Assembly: GCA_019843655.1 (NCBI GenBank) | Contig: JACDQD010000001.1 | Location: 49,292,794 to 49,356,793 of the forward strand | Length of the DNA stretch: 64,000 nt | Source: Lethocerus indicus | Taxonomy: Eukaryota > Arthropoda > Insecta > Hemiptera > Belostomatidae | Reading direction: 5' to 3' | Shown: piece by piece, positions 1-11,500 of the stretch | Position numbering within the stretch: the stretch's first letter is position 1 | Layout: each line of letters begins with the position of its first letter | Notes under the pieces: generated by a model | Told to the model about the DNA's origin: nothing | The model's input: only the letters and a program-made list of their open reading frames with translations | Databases searched by the model: none | Made by a program: the position numbers and the translations under genes

Positions 1-3000
1 AATGAACCTACTTAGAATATATGTAAACCAAAATTGAAAATCTTGTGTGACTACGTGGAAACAATAAAAAATTGTCATTAATTTAACCCAATTTTTTCCA
101 TAGAAAATGTTTTGATATAACTCCAGGTTTTAAAATGAAGCCTATAGTATTGAAGTTATTCATACCTAAGAGAATAAGAAGTGATTCATATGATATAGGC
201 TGAACAGGTTCTTTTGGTATCAGATCATCTAATGTTAATAATGTATCCCGCTCATCATCTTCGACCTGCAAGAGTTCATTTTTTCAAACTTTTTTATAAA
301 TTCTTGTTAGAACTTTTTGTTAATTAGTAAGACAATGAAACTGTTAAAAGATTTATGTTTTTACGAAGTTTTATGAAAAATAAATAAGCAGCTGCTGATT
401 TTACCAAATTTGGAACAAAAAAATTAGTGATGATTTTTCATTATATATAATGTTATTAGTAGATTAGCACAAACAATATACATAATATTACTCACATCAA
501 ATAAACTCATTTTCAATTAAAAATACATTATGTTCAAACAAAGTAAACAAATAAATCCACATTGTTAAATATCATATTCTTATATTATAATATATCACCT
601 TTTATTATATAAAGAGTCTTGAAATATTATATAATATTTCAAATTATTTAAAGGTATCATAAATGTAATAAGTAAGGTAATATAATAAAGAAATAAATAA
701 AATAATTAAAGATATAATAATAAAATTACATACCGTCCTAGCTAGAGGTCGCTTTAAGCTTTCAACATGCACTAACACCAGTTCAATATCTTTTTCCAGT
801 TTTATGCACTGATGAACATAATCATAATCTCCAATGATAGAATCTGGATCAAGATATTCATCTAACCCATAAACTTTAAGTACAAAGTCACTAGCTTCAG
901 GAGTTCCAAGTTCACAAGCAACAGTTATAATTACATGTTCTATACTAGTGCTGACTGTAACAAGGTACATACTACAATTGTAATATCTATATATTTAAAT
1001 ATTGTTAATTCTTTGAACAAAATTATAATTCTGGTATAAATAGAAAGAATTGACTATCAATATATTGGTAGTCAATATATTGACTTACAGTGTTGTAAAC
1101 ATTAATGTTAATGTTATTAAGTTTTGATTAGAATGCATACTGTGGGAAGGAACCCCACTTTGTCTCTTCCTACCTGGAACTTGTGTGCCTAGAAACAGTA
1201 TGCTTTCCAATCAGAAATCAACAGTAACAAATCCAGTTCTGTTTGCAGAAACCTTCACTCATTAATGAGTGAATTACCATAATGTAATTTAAAGTCAGAA
1301 CAAATTCAAGTAACTACAAATGTTTACGATTGTCATATAATGAGCATATTATATAGCAACATATAAATAGACATACCGTCACAATTAAACGTAAAAGGAA
1401 GGTCCATGTCAGGATAATGAATAACAAGCTGTACACTTTTACCACAGTTGTAACAGCCCTCCATCTGGGGACTTATGACAAGACCGACATTGGTTATAGG
1501 ATCAGTATGTTGGAATTTTTCTGAAATGAATGGTACGTGGATATTATTATAACAGCAAATAATTATCATTCACCAGTGAATTATAATCCATACATAAACA
1601 ATAATAATAATCTATTATTAGATTCCTATATCTACCTTTCAAGTTGGGTATAGGCAAAAACATATATCAATATTGTAAAGAATCGATTACACATGAAAAA
1701 AGTAATGTAAGCTTTTACCTCTAAGATTTTTTACTATGGCATGAAATGCAATCAGATCTGAGTCGTTGCATAATGTTCTCAGTTTTGGAACAACCAAATT
1801 TTCATTAAGAATACTTTTTCTAAATGTTACCTGAAAAAATTAATATATGCAAAAGTTGTCGATATTGTTTGTTATTGAACATTCTGCAATATTATCTAAA
1901 TATGAGAAAGAAATAATTACACAACAAAATAATACTAAGTATATTGGAGTACTAGAAATAATTAGAAATTAAATATTAGTATTGTTATTAGATATTTCAC
2001 TATTACCTTCTTTGATATATTATATGGTGTGACATTACGTGGAGGCAATGGTGGGCCTGATGATGTTGGTGTATGAGGAGCTTTAACTATTGCACTATAA
2101 ACAGGATCTGAGGTTTGCGAAGCTAATGATGGTGGAGAATACAAGTAATCAAATGGATCATATGGGTCATATATACTGCCTTCGGACTGATTTTCTTCAG
2201 AAACTAGGAAATAATTTGTCTGTTTACTCGATAAAACTTAAAATAATTCTTAATATAATTTCAAATCTGTTCTAAAATTACACAGAAATATTTACTGAAC
2301 ATGCATATAAACCTAATTAAAATACTAGTGGCTCAGATTTCCTTATATGAACACCAACAATATAGAAGATAATAAAAACTATGAATGTAAAGATATAAAC
2401 ATTTCATATATTTTAAGGTACTTTAAATTCTTTTCACTAATTGATAGATCTAAAATCAGCAAGACATTTAAGTACAAAAATGAAAATAACCACATCACTC
2501 ACCTCTGGAATCATGCATATCATTGCAACTAAAAGATGAGCTTGATAAAAGTGGATCAAATGCTTCTAGTAAACTAACTCTGACACTTTTATCACGATCT
2601 TTTGTAGATACTTCATTAAAAGAACATAAATCAATAAGATTAGATTCATCGGGCCTTCCAGTTTTTTTTGTAATATCTTGGTTTGGACCTATATGAGAGT
2701 TCACTGATACTAAAAAACAAGAACAATCGTTATACCATACTGAGTCAATTACAAACTAATACACTGAAATATTCACGAATTTATTGTTAAATAAATATTA
2801 AATTTTTTATTAATAATATGTTAATGAATGAATTTAAATATATTACATTCATTACAATTAAAGCCAGCGTTAAATGTCATTAAGGCATTGTGAGAGTCAT
2901 TCGTAGCCCTATTTCCAAAACTGTATTGAGTCCTTTGATAAGTATTTTGGTTAATATAATTTAATGGAACAGTTTCTTTGTACTCAGCATTCTTAAAATG

Positions 3001-4309
3001 CAGGGGAGCAATACCAGGTATTTCAATTCCCAGTGATTTTAAATTAAAATCGGCATCACATTTGGCACTGAAAAAATTAAATTGTAATTAATATCTGGAA
3101 CATAGGAAAGCAAATAAATAAACTGTCCGTCACTTATGTACAAAATTATAAGTAAAATCAGCATAACTGCTCACTTTACTCTTAGACTTTGAAAGGATTT
3201 GAACTGATAATCAGAAGCATTACTGCTACTTCTGCACATCATATTTGCCTTGCTTTATCTTCATAAAATCTACAGAATTAAAAAAAAAAACAGGAAAAAT
3301 ACTCTTAAAGTGGGGGGTTTTACATATAGAAATAAGACTAAACACCATATGTACATTATGAATAATTGTTGAAGAGAATAAAATATTATATTCTTCATGG
3401 AATAAAATAGCAAACCTATAATCGAATTCATCATTCTGATAATTTCGATCATCTTTGTGCCCTGTAGGGCTGTGGAAAGATATAAGATCATCTGATGGTG
3501 AAGGTGATAAAGCAGAATTGTTTGTAGTTGCACTATTTCTCCGCAAAACAGATGGAGGAGGAGGTAATCTGGGAACACGATGGTCACCTGTCGGAATTAC
3601 AGCAAAATAAGGATTACAATAAAAATAAATGGAAACAAGCATAACATTGAAACATTTACAGGCAAAGCTGTCTAAATAAATTCAAAGATATTTTAAATTT
3701 CATTAGGAGTCCTACACTGTTTTCTTCTTGTTTTAAATAAATAATTCTTTTAAATTAATTTATATATTAGATATACAAACGGTTACATATTTTATTTACA
3801 CATTTATGAAATAATGTACCAAAGCTGTTGAATCAATGAGCAATTTATATTATAGCACTGAAATTAAAGTTTAAGTTCTATTATAAACTAATTAAATTAA
3901 TCATCATCATTCTATATTTACTTCAATGTTTAACAAGTTGTAACATTAGTTAAGAGGAACATTTGTTGTGTTGAGTAGGAAGATAAACTTTTCATCCAAT
4001 ATCCCTGAAATACTCCTTAAAATAATATGTAAACACAAATAGACTAATCCTGCAATAGTTATAGCTTAAATATTTTAACACTATTGATAGTTTATTTTAT
4101 TAATAAAATAAATGCCATTGATATATGTATTATTTGTCAACATTACCAATATATTGTTTCTGATTAGCATTTTGTTGTTTAGCCTTTAGTTTTTCTAATC
4201 TGAATTTCTCTAGAGCTAAACTCTCTAGACTTAATGCTTGAGCTTTCTCTAAATCTTCTTTAAACTGTTTATCATAATCCAGACAATCATTGTTGCCAGC
4301 ACTTGACAT
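1..4309 (-). CDS. Pi3K68D: Class II phosphoinositide 3-kinase, N-terminal part (3' end beyond the window)
   Basis: Nine coding exons fit with matching phases: 4147-4309, 3416-3587, 2856-3067, 2503-2709, 2007-2203, 1719-1830, 1377-1520, 734-954 and 166-265; the rest lies off the left edge. The start is the ATG at 4309 (MSSAGNND). Residues about 16-35 look like a ubiquitin-interacting motif (LEKAQALSLE). A low-complexity Pro/Ser/Thr-rich stretch follows, with PRLPPPP, LIDLCSF and DPFDYL, as is usual for the unstructured N-terminus that binds clathrin and adaptors. The last three exons cover the Ras-binding domain (KVYGLDEYL, HQCIKLEKDIELVL, then LART), which matches the class II C2-containing PI3K layout. 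These kinases make PI3P and PI(3,4)P2 on endosomes and plasma membrane. The kinase, PX and C2 domains are outside the window, so activity cannot be judged. Assignment to class II rather than class I rests on the N-terminal extension and the RBD. Confidence 0.85.
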
Positions 4310-4926
4310 CTAAACCAAATACAACACATTAAAACCTAGTTCCTATAAATGAAAAATACAGATCTGTTTTTTACTTTGCAAATTATTCTGAAACGCTGTT
4401 GGCTGACCAGAAATACAATAATTCAAGGAAAAAATAAATGGTGCTTAAGTATTAACCACTTGGTGAGGTTAGCTATAACAAACAAATGTCACAGAGATAT
4501 ATGATAGTATGAACCTTATTTAAGAACGAACTAAATATTTTGATGTATCATATGGATAGTGGGACAATAATATTTAAAACACTTATTTCACGACATTAAC
4601 ACATTCATCACTAATGATTGGAAGGTTACTGTCAAAAATTGTTTCAAGTAACACTCAGGTCCAGTAACAACTGTCAGATTACAGTTCATATGTTTGCATG
4701 TATACACGCATCATTATAAAATTATATAAAATGTTGTATACCACATATAAATAGATTCTAAAACCTTAAAAAAAATTAATTTTGGTAATAAATGGAAGGA
4801 AATTTTCTATTGAAGGTTCTAATTTATTTTTCATTTTAATACACTTTCTTACATAAACAGAAATTAAATCTTTAATTTGTAGACATAAATATGTCCTCAT
4901 AAAGATTATATACGTAACAGCAAAAT

Positions 4927-5065
<139 letters not shown>

Positions 5066-5292
5066 AGTTAAGAGTGGGCCCGGAGCCCAAAAGGAATTAG
5101 AATGGTAAATAAAAACAACTATAGATTTGGCAAAGCCCTTTGTTAGAAGAACGATATATAAGACGAGCCGGGCAGAGGCCGGCAGTCGAGTCTTGTGTAT
5201 GATTGAGTGCGTATTGCTGTAACCATTATTTTTCGCTGTGTATTAAAGTTTCAATTTTTAAAAACGCAAGTTTTGTCCGGAAGAGTGTAACT
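5066..5292 (+). mobile_element. Solo LTR of a Ty3/gypsy-type retrotransposon
   Basis: It begins AGTTAAGAGTGGGCCCGG and ends GTGTAACT, so the ends form the short inverted repeat AGTTA...TAACT. It is closely similar to the LTR at 63225-63425, which confirms its nature. The flanking four bases are TATA on both sides (5062-5065 and 5293-5296), consistent with a 4-bp target duplication. It carries a TATA-like GATATATAAG and a downstream ATTAAAG. It is about 26 bp longer than the other copy, the difference lying around the pyrimidine-rich stretch at 5210-5250. No internal sequence remains, so it probably arose by LTR-LTR recombination. Confidence 0.9.
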
Positions 5293-5576
5293 TATATATA
5301 TATAATTAATAATACATGTGTGCCTCAAATCTAAGAGGCATGTGTACAGTTACTTCAAAGTCTCATCAGAGACAGGATTTGATGAGATGTCATAGGCGAG
5401 AGCCAAATGAATTGAAATAAAAAAAATAATGAAATGAACTATCATGAAACACATCATACGAAAATTAAATACTATTTATATTCAAAGAGTTTATTCCTGC
5501 AACAACTATTATTTTGGGAACCATGGATGTCGTAAAATTAGTTTTATTGTCATTTTGTATCTTGTAACGTTGGGAA

Positions 5577-8500
5577 TTACTTCAAAAAGCATTCGATTAA
5601 TTTTCTTAGCTTCTTAAGTTGGTGCATATATTTATCTGCAGAAGAAAAGGTCCATTTAATAGGTTTTACACAAGTTTCATTGGAGTGTATTAGTTCTTCA
5701 GCCTGGAATGGTAAATGTAATAAAAGTATGCAAAAAAGAATAAAATTACTTACAATTAAACACTAAAAAATCACTCAAACCAAAAAAAATGGGGGAAAGA
5801 CGTTGGGTTTCTCCTTCATTATTCTCTACTCATTACTAGTGTTACTTGTACTTATTGTTTTATGCAGTTGTGGCAACAAAAAAATTTAAACAAGTAGATT
5901 TGTATATATTAAATTATAATGTATATATGTCTATCTGATAGTAGTATATACTTACTAATTTTTTTATGGAATTTTTATTTTGTATACGCAATTCATTAAC
6001 TTTCCTCTTAAGTTCTGGGATTATAAATCTAGCCATATATTCATGGGCATATAAATCCATCTTATCTTTAATTATAACGGTGTTTAAGTCCTTCAATGAG
6101 CTAATGTCACAGCCGAACTGAAACAGACATAAAAATATATAAAAAATAACTCATAACAAAATATTTTTTATTCGTGGTGTACTCAAATTTTCAGTGCTTA
6201 TAACTTACAGTGCTAATATCTGTAAGGTAAGACCCGAAGATTTTAATCGAAGAAAATCCACTTTATCATCTTTTTCGAGTTTTCGCGTCTTACTATTTGT
6301 TAATTAATTAATATGATAAATTGAATCAAAACATTTTGAAATATCAAAGAAATATATTTATTTAATTCTGTACGAATAAAATAAATTGTTTATTAATTAC
6401 TCTGGCATATTTTTGAGACCGAAACACACGAGATTGTATATTACAATACAAATGTAATGAAAGTGCAATACGTACTTACAAAATATTAGTTCTTTCTGGA
6501 CAGGAACAAATATCTTTAGGCCTTAAATCAGATTTCTGAGGTTCCGTTATAAAAATTATGAACTATAGCTCAATATCAATAAATAAGTTACATAAATACA
6601 AGTTACACAGAGGTAAAGAACAGCTGCCTACCTTTTATATAGAACCTGCATTCATGCAAATACTCTACTGAGAGGTATGCAAATTAGTTATCGATTACTA
6701 CAGAAATTGGACAGTTTAAATTTTCTAATTAATAGCAGATTTTAGAACCAGCTGCACAGAAGTATCAAACCCGAAAATGGCGCAAAAATAAACTGACATT
6801 ATTTCTTCGAACTCAAAAAAATTGTAGAACTCGTAGTTGTAGAACCGAAGAAATTTATTACGTAACTTTGGCTGACCAAACCAACGAAAGGAGACAGAAG
6901 AACACGAAATCTACGGTATTCCAACTCCTTGAAGACCACAAAACAGGTATTCTAAATTTATTACTGTCCGGAAGAAATGTCTTCGGGTCAAAATGACAGG
7001 GTTGGCCACAAGAAGTTAGACATAAGAATAATAGTAACCTGTTTGTGAGGGGTTTCTTCGAAGAACCACAGTACACTCTTCATTAAGGCTGGATTTTGTT
7101 CTTCAAATTGAATTTCTTTAGAAATATCCAATGTTCTTAACATTAAAGAGCTATATTTAGAATAGGTCATGTGGCTACCTTGAACAGAATATGCGAGCGC
7201 AGTAAGTAATTGGAATCGGAGTGCTCGCTTCTAACCTGCATCGACCGTTAAGTCGGCAGTTAAGACGGTTACCATAAATTTGAGGAGCCCCGATCTTCCG
7301 AGCAATAGTGTCAATGATTTCATCGAATGTTTCTCCAGGGCTCAATTTCACGTTAATCCTTATAACAGGTATGCCCGACATTTCGAAAAACTTGACTATC
7401 TCCTCGTTACCGTCCCTTGCACTAAAACAAAGTAATTCATAACATAGGCCTATAATTAACCTCAAATGGACTTAAGAGTGAATACCCCCACGCACCTATA
7501 TTTTCGTAACCGCCTGTGCATATTATCTTCCGTATAGTGCGTCCTTCCGATTACTTCGTTCGGCAACGAGAGTGTCGTATCCAGAACATATTTGGTTTTG
7601 GCCTCTAAACATATAACGAAATCTGCGAATCATAGCAGGACGGCTATTAAAACGTCGAAAGATAAATAAAGGTAAATAAATCCCGAAAATACTTAAATCG
7701 TTACTATAATAGTCGGCTGCCGATCAAGTATCATGTCACAGGGTTTTTGTTTTAAATGGCATGATGCAGCTAGCGGGTCCATATTAGTCAGGAAACGCAT
7801 ACAGTACGCTCAATATATATTGTCCTTTTTGACTTCGTGTTAAGCGTCTCCAACTCGAGAAGGCTATAATGAAACCTAGATAGGTTAGCAGTATAATTAA
7901 TTTTACCCTGTTTGCTCTCTCCCAGTTGTGCATGTAACCAGATTAGTTTTTTATCTACTTTTAGCCCAAGGTTGATTTTTGGGGAAGGAATACCAGCGTT
8001 ACAAATTCAGTGTATTCGGTTTACGATCTGTCATGGTGGGTGGGAGGGGGTTTATGAAAAGTTGTCCGCGTTTGTCTTAATTTCACAGTTTTTACTTATC
8101 CTAACGTTTTATATACGAACACTACCATACCGATGAACCATGTAGTATAAAGTACAGGTATTATTAATTTATTGGCACGAGTGATGACATTTAATGGAGC
8201 TGCTAATTAGGCCTCTAACTTACCGGGTAAATGGTTAAATATGTTGGCTATAAGTTGGGATTGGGTTTGTTGGCCAGGCACATCTTCAGACTCGGTACCT
8301 GTTTCTTCCTCTTCTTCTTGTTTTTCCTCATCATCAACTAGGTCCTGGGTTTCCGGCGATTTTAATTCGGGGAATAACATAAGGGCCTGCTTCAAAGTTT
8401 TAGGGAATCCGTCCATAACGTAACCAAACTTTTTATTCTCTAAATCGTCCGTTATCGCTTTGTACATCCTAGAAATAAAAATATAATTCTTGAAGCGAGC

Positions 8501-11500
8501 ATTTTATTAATTTATCGTATCATAAATTTCACCATTTTCTATCTCTACTCGTCTATTCGATCGAAAGGATTTGTCGGAATGAAAACCTTTGTTAAGTACA
8601 GCATTATTTAGGCGAAAAATTGACGAAGCTGGTGAAGAATAATTGAAATGTTATTCAACTTGGAAGTTTAAATAAATAATATTACAGCGACCCTTGCCAT
8701 CTCATGTCTCCGCTCGCTGGTTCGATTTTTTATTATAGACCGGTTTCGGCTACTTGCCTGCCAAAATTGAGTCCGAATAGCGAGGCAAAGACAGAACGAG
8801 ACAAAAGTTGCCGAAAAGCAAACCCTAGCGGACCACTAAACGGGTATTTATTGTCATTCAATATTATACGAATTTTATTCTCGGATTCATTTTATTTTGT
8901 TGAAATACGCTTAAATAAATGAAATATTCGATATATAGAAGAACGAACAGGTCCGTTAGGACTGATTGGCAGTTATGAAATCTTGCCGGCATACCTTAGA
9001 AGTGTACTATCAGTATATTTTCCTTCATTATTTACTGCCTCGATTTTGATCCGTCTCAATTGAGCCTTGAGCTTTGAGACCAGACGGGGTTGAGATTTTG
9101 AGCTGGAGACGCTATTCGGCCCGGTGCATTTTTCCAACCTCCCACCTGCCCTCATCCTTAATTCCTACAAAGGGAAAAATAAAAATTGAATTCACTTCGG
9201 TTAAATTGCCGATCAAGGGTTAAAATGGCAACTTACTATTTGTCTGATGTATTCGTCGATGACGTTATTAATTTTCAAGCAGTTGAGATTGTAATAGGCA
9301 CTGAGGGCTTCTGCCACACTCGATTTGCCTACCGCCGGTGGTCCCACCACTATTAATTTAAGACGCTAAAAAAAGAAACAAATTAAAACCTCAATTTTGT
9401 TTATAACTTAAAGTTCAATTCTATATTATACATCTCTAAAAGTAAGCTCCCGCGAAAATTTGATAAAGTAATGGTTGTTACAGATAGGTTATGCGCAGTA
9501 ACGAATTCTCGTGCGATAGCACCAATATTTTCACAGAACGGTAAATGGTTTCTCCAGGGAATCGGTACATGTTCAGTAACCATCTCAGGTATTATTGGCA
9601 AGTCCATGGTGAGAATATTGAAGAGATCGCTCTGAAAAAGATTCGGTGCCAATTACACATGTTGCGGGCCGGCAAACAAAAATATATAACGTTATAATTA
9701 ACGTTCGTCAAATAAAAACTTATATTCTACAAACCCTTAGCGCTAAATCTCCGTTTAAATTTTCTTGACGAACGTTGTATCTGCAAAGGCCAACGTTTAA
9801 AGCTCGACTAATGGCCTGGATAAACAAAAAATAGACTATAGAGTCCCTTATCAATTCTCTATATTTCCGAGAACGAATTATTTAAATTCTACATGCTTAC
9901 GTTAACATTTTTCTCGAGAGAATTCGTTTCCGGTTCGACGGCAAACACATACATTGGAGTTTCATCGACCTCCACAATAATCTTGTAGATGATCCTGGGA
10001 AAAAATGTTACTGTATATTAAAAACAGATTATAGTAAATTTTAGTCGAGTATTAAATATTGTTCTTATAGGACGAGGACTGCAGAATGAAAACGTTGATG
10101 CACATATCAGAAATTTTGTTTAATAGCTAAGTAATAACATTTATTTTAGGTAAGTTATACCGCAATTATTATAAATTTAATTACTTGGCTAGATCTTCCA
10201 CGTGGATCAGAGGTAGCGTGTTGGATCCATCCAGGAAAATAGGTAGCGTCCTACCGAGCCACGCCATAATGAATAAACAGTGAAGGGCTCCTTCTTCAAA
10301 ACCGTAAGTGATTCCGCAACAGACGACATAAGTCTTGAAGACGTTCGGGTACTTCGGCAAAGGGAAACAAAACTAAAAGCACACTGTTACTAAATATAAA
10401 TTCAAAATTTATAGTCGCGAATTAAAATAAGTTTTTCTATTTTTATTTTAAGACGCCGCTACAATTTTCTAAACTTATATTTAATGACAGTGCACTTTAA
10501 TGTACTTTCTATGGAGAAAACACACATTGTGGCTCTCCTCGCTACGTAGTGAGGAAATCACGCGACATTACCGATTAAGGCGGAAGGTAGCTGTCGAATT
10601 AAAATATTGGATAGTTAGGAACGGTTGATATAGGTAAGCCGCTATTTCGTGAAAAAAGAAGAGAACAGATCGGAAATCCGGTCGTAATATAAACAAATAT
10701 TGTTTTACAGTCCGATATCGATCTATTTTCTGGCTCACCTTTTTACCGGCTTCCAATACGTCCTTCTCCAGACGGAGGTGTTCCTCGTATTCCGGGTGCG
10801 GTTTCCTCAACAGGAAATCTTTCTCCGTGAATGGTCTAGACTGCAATATACTCCGGAGGGAATAAACAACGTAACAATTATTGTACAAAGGCAATCTGGA
10901 GAATACACCAGTTGATACTCACCCGTTTACGTCTAGGCGTCATTGCCCACGTCATCGTAGGTGAAATGAGAACGAATTTTCGGACGTGGTTGCATTCTTT
11001 AAGCCGGTCGGGAGATTTATTCTCCATATCCTCCAGATAGTTTATAATGGCTGAACAGGAATCAGCGATATTAATAATTTTTTATTTTTTTAAATTTATT
11101 ATATAATCGACCTGTATGATTATAGGTACGATCGTGGAATATTTGAATGTCTCACGGGGTAAAGAGTCACCCGGTGATGGGGACTCCAGGATGAGATCTC
11201 CAGGCCGGCGCCGTTTAAGCCGCCGCGGGGGCATAACGAACGGGTAACGGTGGAGAGGGATTCAAACAGTAAATTAGAGATGAAACATACCAGGGAGCGA
11301 TAGGGCGGTTCGAAGGATTTTCTCCGGACGCCAGCCATGACGGATGTCTCGTTGGAACCCCATACTTCGATGCCGTACATCAACGTCGGTTTCAATATGG
11401 TTTTGTAAATTGTGAGTTCGTTAGCTGGGGTAAATTTTGATATCTGTTTTAGTAACGGCCCAGTGGTTGCGGTTCAAGTCTATTCTTTCAAGTCGTCCAT

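Noticed and set aside
3270..3587. Second long minus-strand frame over PI3K exon 2
   Set aside because: Out-of-frame shadow of the exon coding PRLPPPP and SPSPSDDLISF; the chosen frame joins both neighbours in phase.
6988..7170. Minus-strand frame (SKYSSLMLRTLDISKEI...WFFEETPHK) as an AK7 exon
   Set aside because: No acceptor gives the required phase after exon 15, the donor is poor, and exon 15 joins the 6480-6521 exon in phase without it. The neighbouring DNA is a dispersed repeat.
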